Source: Streptomyces cavernae
GTDB lineage: Bacteria > Actinomycetota > Actinomycetes > Streptomycetales > Streptomycetaceae
Length of the DNA stretch: 64,000 bases
Assembly (NCBI RefSeq): GCF_004023625.1
Contig: NZ_RPDJ01000034.1
Coordinates: 62,001 to 126,000 of the forward strand
Direction of reading: 5' to 3'
Numbering within the stretch: position 1 is the first letter of the stretch; every line of letters starts with the position of its first letter. Made by a program: the position numbers and the translations under genes. This document shows, in pieces, positions 33,449-40,857 of this stretch. Below the pieces are notes generated by a model. It was not told the origin of the DNA. It ran no database searches and was given only the letters and a program-made list of their open reading frames with translations.

Positions 33449-33612
33449 GTGGGAAAGGAGTTGGTCTCCAACGGGATGGAGGTGTTCCTGGGGCATCCCG
33501 CTCGGGGTCCCACTGCACGCGAGCGGGCGCACGCTTCAGCTGACGCTGCCAGGTGGCTCGGTCAGGATGCACCCCGCGGACGTAGCGCGACGGACACGCG
33601 TGGCGCAGCGCG
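33449..33612 (-). pseudogene. DUF4291 relic A (internal deletion, no N-terminus)
   Basis: On the minus strand the frame reads ALRHACPSRYVRGVHPDRAT, then WQRQLKRAPARVQWDPERD, clear DUF4291 sequence, and jumps to the equivalent of the C-terminal part of copy C without the approximately 180 bp between. The N-terminal half is missing. It is the leftmost of several broken copies. Confidence 0.8.
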
Positions 33613-33621
33613 ACGGTCACA

Positions 33622-33663
33622 CAGCCGCAGCCGCAGCCGCAGCCGCAGCCGCAGCCGCAGCTG
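33622..33663. repeat. Hexanucleotide (CAGCCG)n tract
   Basis: About seven units of CAGCCG/CCGCAG in a row, directly at the point where resemblance of relic A to DUF4291 ends. The remaining gap up to 33829 shows no gene. Confidence 0.95.
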
Positions 33664-33829
33664 CACCACTCGTGTGTGCGGGTCCTTGCGTCGGGGGCAG
33701 CGGCCGCCGTTCGGAGTGCCCAAGGCGGCCCTTCAGGTGATTGCCGGACGCCTCATGAGCCAGACAGCCGTCGCAGGGGTACGACGTCTCAGCAAACGAC
33801 GGACCCAGAACGCCGTGAGGAGCTTGGGG

Positions 33830-34114
33830 ATGTACGCAGCAGTCCGGCGGTACGAAGGGGTGACCGATTCGGCCGAGGCGGCACGTCTCGTGAACGAGGG
33901 GTTCGTGCCGCTCATCCGCCAAGTGTCCGGCTTCGTGGCCTACTACTGGATCGATGCCGGGGACGGAGTGATGGTCTCGACCAGCGTCTTCCAGGACCAG
34001 GCCGGTGCCGAGGAATCGATCTCGAGAGCTGCGGACTTCGTGCGGGACAACCTTGCGTCACTGCTTCCCAACCCTCCCGAGGTCATGGCCGGCGAGGTGG
34101 TGGCTTCCGGATGA
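33830..34114 (+). CDS. Small ABM-like alpha-beta barrel protein
   Basis: A 94-residue protein resembling dimeric ferredoxin-like barrels of the antibiotic-biosynthesis-monooxygenase superfamily: MYAAVRRYEGVTDSAEAARL, FVPLIRQVSGFVAYYWIDAG, VMVSTSVFQDQAGAEESISR. AGGAG lies 7 nt before ATG 33830; the frame is open further upstream but passes through relic A and the hexamer tract. It might bind or oxidise a small aromatic compound. It lies between DUF4291 relics A and B, as one cargo gene of the island. Confidence 0.75.
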   Translation: MYAAVRRYEGVTDSAEAARLVNEGFVPLIRQVSGFVAYYWIDAGDGVMVSTSVFQDQAGAEESISRAADFVRDNLASLLPNPPEVMAGEVVASG

Positions 34115-34159
34115 CAGCATGGCTGCCTCCCTGGGCCTTTCTCGTAATGGACGGAGCTG

Positions 34160-34385
34160 GGTCAGTCGCCCGTCTCTGACGAGGTAGAAGCGCTCCTTGG
34201 GAAGCAGCCGGAGAGCCCGAGTTGCAGCGAGCGGCAAGGCAGGGGTTGCAGGCGCAGGTCCCACTCGGGGTCCCCCGGATGCGAGCGGGTGAACGCTGCA
34301 ACTGGCCTTGCCAGGTGGCGCGATCGGGGTGCACCCCGCGCACGTAGCTCGTCGGGCATGCGCGGTCCCGCTTCCACTGCGGCAG
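34160..34385 (-). pseudogene. DUF4291 relic B
   Basis: Minus-strand sequence reads RACPTSYVRGVHPDRATWQG, then QLQRSPARI, with frameshifts afterwards; at the nucleotide level the rest parallels copy C (TTGCAGGCGCAGGTCCC, CACTCGGGGTCCC) and ends near a piece equivalent to the C-terminal LLPQE region. The N-terminal half is missing and there is an internal deletion, as in copy A. Confidence 0.75.
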
Positions 34386-34523
34386 CCCGCTGTCGACGGA
34401 GAGCAGGGCACGGTCGTTCCGCCAGGTCGGCGTCATGATCCGCGCTTTGGTCCTTCGTCTTGCCTGGTTCAATCGGGGAGGGCTGAGGTTCAAACGTCGC
34501 TGCCTCGCCGCGGAGGGGGGAAC

Positions 34524-34925
34524 GTGCACGAGCGTCAGGTCATCCTCAACGAGCTTGCCCAGGAGATTCGGCAAGTGTCAGAAGGCGCGGCGTGGTTTTC
34601 CGCTCTCGTGGAGGATGAACAGCGTCTGGTTCTGAGGGAGTTGGTGCAGTTCTGCTTGCAGGCTCGTGCCGTGGAAGCGGATGCTGAGGAGGCCATCGCG
34701 CGCTCCGGGTTACGCCCGACCTACACGCCGGCCGTGATGCTGACCAAATGGCGGCTGAACATGTCCGCCCTGCCGCCCTACGACCGTGCCAGAGCCTTTC
34801 GCCTGCTGGTCGCCCTGTTCGCCATAGCGGACACGCGTCGACGCGAGCGCTACTGCGCCGACGGGTGTGGCCATGACTGGCATCAGCTGGCCGCCCGCCC
34901 GGAGGTCGGACCAGCCGCTACATGA
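34524..34925 (+). CDS. DUF5958 family protein
   Basis: A 133-residue cytoplasmic protein. Family-like stretches are RQVILNELAQEIRQVSEGAAWF, VLRELVQFCLQARAV, GLRPTYTPAVMLTK and the C-terminal YCADGCGHDWHQL with Cys and His that could bind metal. GTG 34524 is placed after GGAGGGGGG at about 4-6 nt. I recognise the family name from recall only; its function is unknown. In Streptomyces such genes are patchily distributed, which fits its place as island cargo between DUF4291 copies B and C. Confidence 0.72.
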   Translation: MHERQVILNELAQEIRQVSEGAAWFSALVEDEQRLVLRELVQFCLQARAVEADAEEAIARSGLRPTYTPAVMLTKWRLNMSALPPYDRARAFRLLVALFAIADTRRRERYCADGCGHDWHQLAARPEVGPAAT

Positions 34926-35035
34926 TCAGCCTTCTGCGAGGGCCACACCGGTGGGGCAGGACACCCCGGTTCCGGCGAGCCTGTGCTGCCATGTGCCCCA
35001 TGGGCCGGGAGCCGGCTGTCGGGTGGGCCACCCCG
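34926..35035. other. Short gap before DUF4291 copy C
   Basis: Ordinary sequence after the DUF5958 gene. No gene, repeat or hairpin seen. Confidence 0.3.
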
Positions 35036-35494
35036 TTATCCGCGGAGGTGGGTCAGGAGTTCATCCCCAAGGGGATAGGGGCTTTCCTGGGGCAGCAGTT
35101 GGGCGGCGGAGTCCAGATGACCACCGCTGACGAGGGCTTGGATCTCGTGGGCGAGTGGGGTCACGTCGCGGATGGCGATCGTCCACTCGTCCGCGTACCG
35201 TCGTGCGGCCTCACCGGAGAGGCCGAGTTGCAGGGACCGGTACGGCAGGGGCTGGAGGTGCAGGTCCCGCTCGGGGTCCCATTGCACGCGGGTGGGCGCA
35301 CGCTTCAATTGACGCTGCCAGGTGGCTCGGTCAGGGTGTACGCCGCGGGTGTAGCTGGACAGACACGCGTGGCGCAGCGCCCACTCGAAGCCGTCACGGC
35401 TGATCTCGACAGCGAGGACGGTCTCCTGACCTGCCTTGGCGCCCCAGCCGCATCGGTACATCATCCACAGGAACGACGGTTTGATCCACGTCAA
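35036..35494 (-). pseudogene. DUF4291 copy C (lacks only the N-terminal quarter)
   Basis: The longest DUF4291 piece, about 152 codons ending in TAA at 35036. It begins at TWIKPSFLWMMYRCGWGAK and continues without interruption through AVEISRDGFEWALRHACLSS, WDPERDLHLQPLPYRSLQLG to LLPQESPYPLGDELL. The preceding KKVCEQGL is not family sequence. The missing N-terminus, up to RMTW, is found as copy D 3.7 kb upstream, so both are halves of one gene split by an insertion. Confidence 0.85.
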
Positions 35495-35515
35495 GCCTTG
35501 CTCGCAGACCTTTTT
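35471..35515. repeat. Island direct repeat, copy 1 (with CCTTGCTCGCAGACC tail)
   Basis: GTCAAGCCTTGCTCGCAGAC followed by CTTTTT is shared with 37878-37905; the preceding GAACGACGGTTTGATCCACG is a diverged form of the repeat at 37858 and 39207. It marks the left edge of the nuclease-TerD segment, exactly where copy C loses DUF4291 similarity. Confidence 0.75.
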
Positions 35516-35636
35516 GCGGCTGACACACCCAGCGGGACAAACGTTGCGAAGGGCGACCACTTGAGCACTGCCGCTCGGTACAACGTTAGCTACTCTTCAG
35601 TCACTTGACCTGCAGGGATGGTCGCGCGAGTTGCCT

Positions 35637-35701
35637 TTTGACGAGTGGATAGGCGAGACGGCAATTGCTCGATAGAGTCGTCTGATTACAACTGGTTGTG
35701 G
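35637..35701 (+). promoter_or_regulatory. AT-richer putative promoter of the nuclease-TerD gene
   Basis: This stretch is clearly lower in GC than its surroundings. TTGACG at about 35638 and TTGCTC with TACAAC 16-17 bp later (about 35667-35695) are possible -35/-10 pairs about 60-100 bp before the start codon. Weak consensus only. Confidence 0.3.
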
Positions 35702-35754
35702 GGACAACCAAGGTGCCTTTCGGCTGCCGACGTCCTGGGGAGGGCCTGCAGCAC

Positions 35755-37815
35755 ATGAGTCGTCGCTCTACTGGTTTTGTCGGCGTGTGGGCTGAGATGC
35801 AACGTCAGCAGCAGCGCCAGCTGGAAGCCGAAGCCAGACAGCGGAGACACGAAGCACAGCAAGCACGGGCCTACCAGCGGCGAGCCACCCAGAGCCACCG
35901 CGAGTACAGACAGGCAGAGGCGCTACGTCGCACAGAGGAGCTGGACGCACAGGTGGCGTCACTACAAGGCCTACTCGCCTCGGGCTGTCAGGCCCCAGCT
36001 TTCAGGGCTTCCTCGCTCATGCGACCGGAGGAGCTCCAGCCCTTCGCTCCGGGACCGCTCGCGCAGCCCGTTCCCATGCCAGATTTCAATCAGTACCAGA
36101 CGCACAGTGGTTGGACTGCGAGTCGCCGGGCCCAAGCGCAGGCCGAAGCACGCGCGCGCTTCGAGCGGGACTGGCAAGCTGCCCAGGCGGCAGAGGCTCA
36201 CCGGCAGCAACAGCTGGCGTCGTACCAGCGGGAGTACCAGCAGTGGGCCGATTCCCAGCTGGCCGAGGTACGTGCCCACAATGCTGGCGTTGCGGCTGTA
36301 GTCGAAGGTGTAAGGCGCCGAGATCCCGATGCCGTGGTCGAGTACTTCTCCGCCGCTCTCTACGCCTCAACGGCATGGCCTGAAGGATTCCCGCGTCAGG
36401 TTGCGGCAGCCTACGACCCAGCAGCCCGACAGTTGGTCCTGGACTGGGAGTTGCCCGCCTTCGGCATCGTCCCTGAGGTCAAGTCCGTTCGGTACATGTC
36501 TGGGACCGATCAGGACAAGGAGACCCCCCGGCCGGTAGGCCAGCGCCGAGCCCTGTACAGGGAGGTGCTCGCGCAGTGCATGCTGCTCGTACTGCACGAA
36601 CTCTTCGCCGCAGATGAGCTGGGCACCCTTGAGTCGGTGACCTTGAACGGGTTCGTGGACGGCCATGACCCTACGACGGGCAGACCGGGCAACATCTTCC
36701 TCGCTACTGTCATGGCGTCGCGCTCGTCTTTCCGTGATCTGCACCTGGCACAGGTGGATGCAGGCAGTTGTCTGGCGGACGCACTGCGAGGGCAGCTCTC
36801 GACTCGGCCGGACCAACTCACACCAGTACGACCAAGCCGGCGCCCGCAAGATGTCGGAAACCGCGTCGTAGCCCACGGCAGTGATGATGAGCCGGACCTG
36901 TATGGCATGGATCCGGTTGCCTTCGAGGATCTGGTTGCCGATCTTTTCCGGGCCATGGGAATGCAGGCGGTGACGACCCAACGCTCGAACGACGGAGGTG
37001 TGGACGTCGACGCGCTGGATCCGACGCCGATCCGAGGCGGCAAGATCGTCGTACAGGTGAAGCGTTACCGCAACACGGTGCCCCCCACCGCCGTACGAGA
37101 CTTGTATGGGACTGTGCAGGACGCCGGCGCCAATAAGGGTGTCCTCGTGACGACGTCAGGGTTCGGTCCTGGCTCCCACACCTTCGCCAACGGCAAACCG
37201 CTGGAACTCATCTCGGGCGCTGAGCTCGTCGACCTGCTGCATCGTCATGGACTGCGTGGGCGACTGGGTGAGGGTGGCCGCCAAGCCGCAGCGCAGCCGA
37301 CACCGTCGAGTCGGGATACTCGATTGCCCGACGACTACAACGTCCTGGGCATGTCATGGACTGGAAGCGTTGCCTTGGACGTGTGTGCTCTCGTCTGTCG
37401 CGGCAACCGGGTCCTCAGTGATGATCACTTCGTGTTCTTCAACAACCCACAGACCCCGGACGGCTCAGTGCGCGCTCTTCCCGCTGCCGCGCCGGACAAG
37501 GCCGCGATCTGCGTGTCCTTCGACGGGTTGCCGGCTACGGCTGACCGGTTCGTGCTCGTGGCCGCCATCGACCCAGAGGTCAATCCGGACGCCGATCTGT
37601 CCGGCTTCACGGATGCCTGCATCCGGCTGCTCGATCCCGGCATGGTCGAGCTGGGACGACTTGAGGTCTCAGACGGCCGGCCGCATGAGACTGCCTTGGT
37701 ACTCGGCTCCTTCCGCCGAAGGTCCAATGGCGACTGGGACTTCGTACTCGGCGGCAAGGGCTACACAGGCGGTCTGGAGGAACTGGTCCAGGACTTCGGC
37801 ATCGTGGTGGAGTAG
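35755..37815 (+). CDS. Mrr-type restriction endonuclease fused to a TerD domain
   Basis: Large cytoplasmic protein of 686 residues. Residues about 14-190 are Gln/Arg/Glu-rich coiled coil. A central domain (about 190-385; VVEYFSAALYAS, LVLDWELP, VKSVRYMSG) is typical of some actinobacterial restriction-like proteins. The Mrr-like nuclease core (about 390-515) has FEDLVADLFRAMGMQAV, the catalytic D417 in GGVDVDA and the Q-x-K motif Q434-V435-K436, followed by GVLVTTSGFGPGSHTFA. Residues about 530-686 form a TerD domain (LDVCALVCRGNRVLSDDHFV, FFNNPQTPDGSV). This joins a type IV-like DNase to a tellurite/stress-response domain, suggesting an anti-phage or foreign-DNA defence role. ATG 35755 is chosen over the GTG at 35698. 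Confidence 0.85.
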   Translation: MSRRSTGFVGVWAEMQRQQQRQLEAEARQRRHEAQQARAYQRRATQSHREYRQAEALRRTEELDAQVASLQGLLASGCQAPAFRASSLMRPEELQPFAPGPLAQPVPMPDFNQYQTHSGWTASRRAQAQAEARARFERDWQAAQAAEAHRQQQLASYQREYQQWADSQLAEVRAHNAGVAAVVEGVRRRDPDAVVEYFSAALYASTAWPEGFPRQVAAAYDPAARQLVLDWELPAFGIVPEVKSVRYMSGTDQDKETPRPVGQRRALYREVLAQCMLLVLHELFAADELGTLESVTLNGFVDGHDPTTGRPGNIFLATVMASRSSFRDLHLAQVDAGSCLADALRGQLSTRPDQLTPVRPSRRPQDVGNRVVAHGSDDEPDLYGMDPVAFEDLVADLFRAMGMQAVTTQRSNDGGVDVDALDPTPIRGGKIVVQVKRYRNTVPPTAVRDLYGTVQDAGANKGVLVTTSGFGPGSHTFANGKPLELISGAELVDLLHRHGLRGRLGEGGRQAAAQPTPSSRDTRLPDDYNVLGMSWTGSVALDVCALVCRGNRVLSDDHFVFFNNPQTPDGSVRALPAAAPDKAAICVSFDGLPATADRFVLVAAIDPEVNPDADLSGFTDACIRLLDPGMVELGRLEVSDGRPHETALVLGSFRRRSNGDWDFVLGGKGYTGGLEELVQDFGIVVE

Positions 37816-37852
37816 TTGTGCCTGAGGTCCTGCTGCTAGCACCATGGATAGG

Positions 37853-37905
37853 GCTGTGAACACGGCTTGATGACCCATGTCAAGCCTTGCTCGCAGACCT
37901 TTTGT
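37853..37905. repeat. Island direct repeat, copy 2
   Basis: CTGTGAACACGGCTTGATGA and the following CCCATGTCA match 39203-39231 with two differences; the continuing AGCCTTGCTCGCAGACCTTTT matches the tail of copy 1. It lies between the nuclease-TerD gene and the next cargo gene. Confidence 0.8.
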
Positions 37906-37983
37906 CGATGGCCTCCGGCCGGGGGCTCCTTGGAGGTTGTTCGTCGACGAGCAACTGCCGGAGTGAAGGGGCGGCCTCGCGCG

Positions 37984-38397
37984 TCAGGGTGCGTAGTAGG
38001 CGGCGTACCAGGCGGAGTGTCCCTTGGTGGAGAAGTAATCGAAGTCGCCGGCCGCTTCGCAGCGGATCAGCCGTTGCAGCGCCGCTTCGGCTTCGGGCAG
38101 CCGCTGGCCCGACAGGAACGACTTGGTCCTGACCAATCCGCTTCCGCACAACAGCTGGATGTCGATCGAGCCGTCCGCGTCCATGCTGGCGGTTTTGGCC
38201 TGCCAGATGAGCGGTACGTCGTCAATCACCCCGGCGTTGAACAACTGCACGCAGCACAGCTTCATCAGCTCCGTGTCGCCGTCCCCCTGCGCACGATTCT
38301 CCAGCCGGATCTGTGCGGTGAGCAGGTCTCGCACTTCGTCGAGGTCCGCGCCTGTGGGGTGTAGGCCGTAGCGGTGCATGCTCTCGTCTTCGTCCAT
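37984..38397 (-). CDS. Hypothetical island protein
   Basis: A 137-residue soluble protein. I start at ATG 38397 (MDEDESMHRYGL) with AAGG 7 nt upstream; an ATG 6 bp earlier is possible. Visible stretches are LHPTGADLDEVRDLLTAQIR, MKLCCVQLFNAGVIDDVPLIWQAKTASMD, IQLLCGSGL and FLSGQRLPEAEAALQRL, ending in a Tyr-rich WYAAYYAP. The pattern looks alpha-helical, like short repeat proteins or immunity proteins. I do not recognise a function. It is divergent from the beta-propeller-like gene with a 125-bp shared promoter gap. Confidence 0.65.
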   Translation of the reverse strand: MDEDESMHRYGLHPTGADLDEVRDLLTAQIRLENRAQGDGDTELMKLCCVQLFNAGVIDDVPLIWQAKTASMDADGSIDIQLLCGSGLVRTKSFLSGQRLPEAEAALQRLIRCEAAGDFDYFSTKGHSAWYAAYYAP

Positions 38398-38522
38398 CGC
38401 CATGCCTTCTCGTCGGGAGCGGACTGATCGCTCCGCTGTCCTCTTGATCTGCTTCGTCACCTCTTCATGATCTCGCTTTGGCGGGCTACCGCGCGAAGCC
38501 GGGCAGTTGAGAAGATCACGGC

Positions 38523-39149
38523 ATGGCAGCCTCCAACGAACATCCCCCCGATGGCTGGGCCTTCCTTGGAGTCGGTGACCCGGTCTTGGTTGCCCACTAC
38601 GAGCAGCGTGACCTTGTGGCTGTGGCAGGCACGGATGCACACGACAAAGCTACGCCGGTCGCGGTCTACGGCAGTCGTTCCTTCGACCGCCGCGCGTTCA
38701 TCCACTCACGCTTCCCCGTCCACGCACTGGCCTTCCATCCCCGGCATCCGCTGCTCGCGATAGGTACCGGTAGGTACGACGGTGGCTACTTCTTCGAGGG
38801 GGAGCTACTACTTCTGCACCTGAAATCGGGCGCGGTAACTTCTCTCATCGAAAACGAGTTCGGCCGTCAGGTTCTGGGACTGGAGTGGCTCGACGCACGG
38901 TCGCTGCGTCTCCTCATGGCACCGCCCGACGACTGGCAGGACGAAGCGGCGCACGAGAACGGACACGTCGCTGTCGTGGACCGAGCCGACTGGACCGCCG
39001 TCCCCGCCCGGTCACTCAGCGGTCGGGACCTGGCCGGCCCAAGGATCCTCGCACCGCGTCCCGAGCGCCGCGAGGCAGCGCAACGAGCGGTCGCCACACT
39101 GCGATCCCTCTGGCAAGCCCAACGAGCCGGACCTTCGAGAGAACCGTGA
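38523..39149 (+). CDS. WD40/beta-propeller-like protein, probably shortened
   Basis: A 208-residue protein with propeller-blade features: VLVAHYEQRDLVAVAG, PVHALAFHPRHPLLAIGTGR, GELLLLHLKSGAVTSLIE, LGLEWLDARSLRLLMAP. Comparable Streptomyces proteins with this N-terminus are longer as far as I recall, so the gene may have lost its 3' part at the island border (copy 3 of the direct repeat begins 54 bp after its stop). ATG 38523. No signal peptide. It could be a sensor partner of neighbouring cargo, but nothing proves it. Confidence 0.6.
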   Translation: MAASNEHPPDGWAFLGVGDPVLVAHYEQRDLVAVAGTDAHDKATPVAVYGSRSFDRRAFIHSRFPVHALAFHPRHPLLAIGTGRYDGGYFFEGELLLLHLKSGAVTSLIENEFGRQVLGLEWLDARSLRLLMAPPDDWQDEAAHENGHVAVVDRADWTAVPARSLSGRDLAGPRILAPRPERREAAQRAVATLRSLWQAQRAGPSREP

Positions 39150-39202
39150 AGGTCCATCTACGTCACCGGGACGGCACGATGCACCTTGGTCACCGACGGA
39201 GT

Positions 39203-39231
39203 CTGTGAACGCGGCTTGATGACCCACGTCA
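39203..39231. repeat. Island direct repeat, copy 3
   Basis: CTGTGAACGCGGCTTGATGA and the following CCCACGTCA. Right border of the segment that interrupts the DUF4291 gene; DUF4291 copy D starts immediately to the right. Confidence 0.8.
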
Positions 39232-39430
39232 TCCGAGTCCGCTTCCACGCGGCGGGGAACCGGCCCTCGCGCGCGGCGGGCAGGCCGATATCCGGGGAGT
39301 ACGCCTGGTAGACGGTGATCGTGGACGCCGTGTGGAGGGCGCGGATCCCGCGTTGCGGTTCTTTCATGGCGTACAGGGTGAAGCCCCCGATTCCCCTCGG
39401 CCATTGATTTTTCGAACGCATCAACGGCCG
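39225..39430 (-). pseudogene. DUF4291 copy D (N-terminal quarter only)
   Basis: Minus-strand frame reads GIRALHTASTITVYQAYSPD, then FPAAWKRTRMTW, the N-terminal part of DUF4291 proteins. After TW the frame continues into repeat copy 3 (VIKPRS) and family sequence stops. The continuation TWIKPSF lies in copy C at 35494, so an insertion of about 3.7 kb split the gene at this codon. Confidence 0.85.
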
Positions 39431-39509
39431 GGGTCCTCAGCCCTCGGCCCCCTGTGGTGGCTTGCACTCGCTTGATCAGGGCGCGGATTCGTGGCCGCGC
39501 TCCCGCAGC

Positions 39510-39848
39510 TCAGCGCTCGACGAAGCGGGGCTCCGGCCAATCGGTGATCGGTTCGCTGGAGGTCGAGTAGATCTCCAGGAGCGAGAGATAGCCATCTTGT
39601 GTGAACACCATGGCCCCGGCGTCCTCCGGTGCCACATACCAGGCATCTGCAGCCGGATTGTCGTGCGCCGGTGCCGGTGGCACTGCGGTGCGGTCCACCA
39701 CCAGGTCGACGGTCGCACAGCCGCAACCGCACCTGCTCCCCACCTGCGTGCGTGGGATCTGAGCGCGAAGGGCGCTACTCACCGGGTCTGTGCCGGTCAG
39801 CAGCGCCCTCAACGTCTCCGTAGCCTGTTGAGAGAGGGGCTCAGCCAT
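39510..39848 (-). CDS. Conserved hypothetical protein overlapping msrA
   Basis: A 112-residue soluble protein beginning at ATG 39848, inside the last codons of msrA (8-bp overlap), which indicates translational coupling. It contains CGCGCATVDLVV with three cysteines, DAWYVAPEDAGAMVFTQDGYLSLLEIYSTS and an ending WPEPRFVER. The Cys cluster could bind metal. Relatives in actinobacteria are of unknown function to my knowledge. The 360-bp gap to its left holds DUF4291 copy D and repeat copy 3. Confidence 0.75.
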   Translation of the reverse strand: MAEPLSQQATETLRALLTGTDPVSSALRAQIPRTQVGSRCGCGCATVDLVVDRTAVPPAPAHDNPAADAWYVAPEDAGAMVFTQDGYLSLLEIYSTSSEPITDWPEPRFVER

Positions 39849-40509
39849 CTGCCGGCGCCACGCCGATCGGGCAGGACACCCCGGTCCCGCCCAGCCCGCA
39901 GTAACCCGCGGGGTTCTTGTCGAGGTACTGCTGGTGGTAGCCCTCGGCCGGATAAAAGGTGCGGCCCTCGGCCGGGAGGAGTTCCGTGGTGATCGTGCCG
40001 TAGCCCGATGCCGTCAGGACCTTCTGGTAAGCCTCCCGGGATGCCTGGGCCGTCTTCGCCTGGGCCGGAGTGTGGGCGTAGATCGCGGAGCGGTACTGGG
40101 TGCCCACGTCGTTGCCCTGGCGGAAGCCCTGGGTGGGGTCGTGGGACTCCCAGAAGACCTGCAGGAGGCGCTCGTAGGAGATCTTCGACGGGTCGTAGAC
40201 CACGCGCACCGCCTCCGTGTGACCGGTCAGGCCGGAGCAGACCTCCTCGTAGGTGGGGTGCTGGGTGTAGCCGCCCTGGTAGCCGACCAAAGTGGTCCAC
40301 ACGCCCTGTGGGAGCTGCCAGAACTTGCGTTCCGCACCCCAGAAGCAGCCCAGGCCGAAGTCGGCGATCTCCAGGCCCTGGGGGTAGGGGCCCAGCAGCG
40401 GCGTACCGAGGACCGTGTGGCGCTCCGGCACCGGGAACGTCGGCACCTCGCGGCCGCGCAGAGCCTGCTCCGGAGTCGGCAGTTGCGGTGTACGACTGTG
40501 CAGGAACAT
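39841..40509 (-). CDS. msrA: Peptide methionine sulfoxide reductase MsrA
   Basis: Reduces the S-epimer of methionine sulfoxide in proteins and free methionine sulfoxide, repairing oxidative damage; cytoplasmic, thioredoxin-dependent. The 222-residue product has the active-site motif GCFWGAERKFW with nucleophile C55, GYQGGYTQHPTYEEVCSG, and a C-terminal GLGGTGVSCP that can carry resolving cysteines. ATG 40509 has GAGGAGA at 5-6 nt. It is the first gene of a two-gene unit with the overlapping hypothetical gene. Confidence 0.96.
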   Translation of the reverse strand: MFLHSRTPQLPTPEQALRGREVPTFPVPERHTVLGTPLLGPYPQGLEIADFGLGCFWGAERKFWQLPQGVWTTLVGYQGGYTQHPTYEEVCSGLTGHTEAVRVVYDPSKISYERLLQVFWESHDPTQGFRQGNDVGTQYRSAIYAHTPAQAKTAQASREAYQKVLTASGYGTITTELLPAEGRTFYPAEGYHQQYLDKNPAGYCGLGGTGVSCPIGVAPADG

Positions 40510-40857
40510 GCGTCTCCTCGGCGTTCGGCGTCCGTACAGCAGAACGTATCGGCGCCTCTTCCCATTCCGGCTCCGGGAGCGCTCCGGGACCGATCCGGGA
40601 GCGCTTCGGGCGGGGCGGGCGCGCGGCGGTAGGGGCCGGGTCGCCCGGCGCGGGGGGCGGACCGGCGGCGTACCTGGTACGCAAGCTCGTGGCACAGGCT
40701 CCGGCGCGGCTCCGCCAAGCCCGCCGCGGCCCCTGGGTTGCGGTCAGCTTCTGGTTCCGGGGGCGCTCCGGGCCCGCTCCGGCGTCGGCCCTGGGCTGCG
40801 GTCACTTCTGGCTCCGGGGTCGCTCCCGGGCCTCTTCCGGCTCGGTCCCGAGTGGCG
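40510..40857. repeat. GC-rich gap with a 59-bp direct repeat
   Basis: CCCTGGGTTGCGGTCAGCTT at 40731 is repeated as CCCTGGGCTGCGGTCACTTC at 40790, and the similarity continues for most of 59 bp. It directly follows the 3' end of the minus-strand gene at 40858. No gene is evident in the gap. Confidence 0.7.

Noticed and set aside
33622..33663. CRISPR-like or trinucleotide regulatory array
   Set aside because: The units are contiguous 6-bp repeats without spacers; it is a simple-sequence tract.
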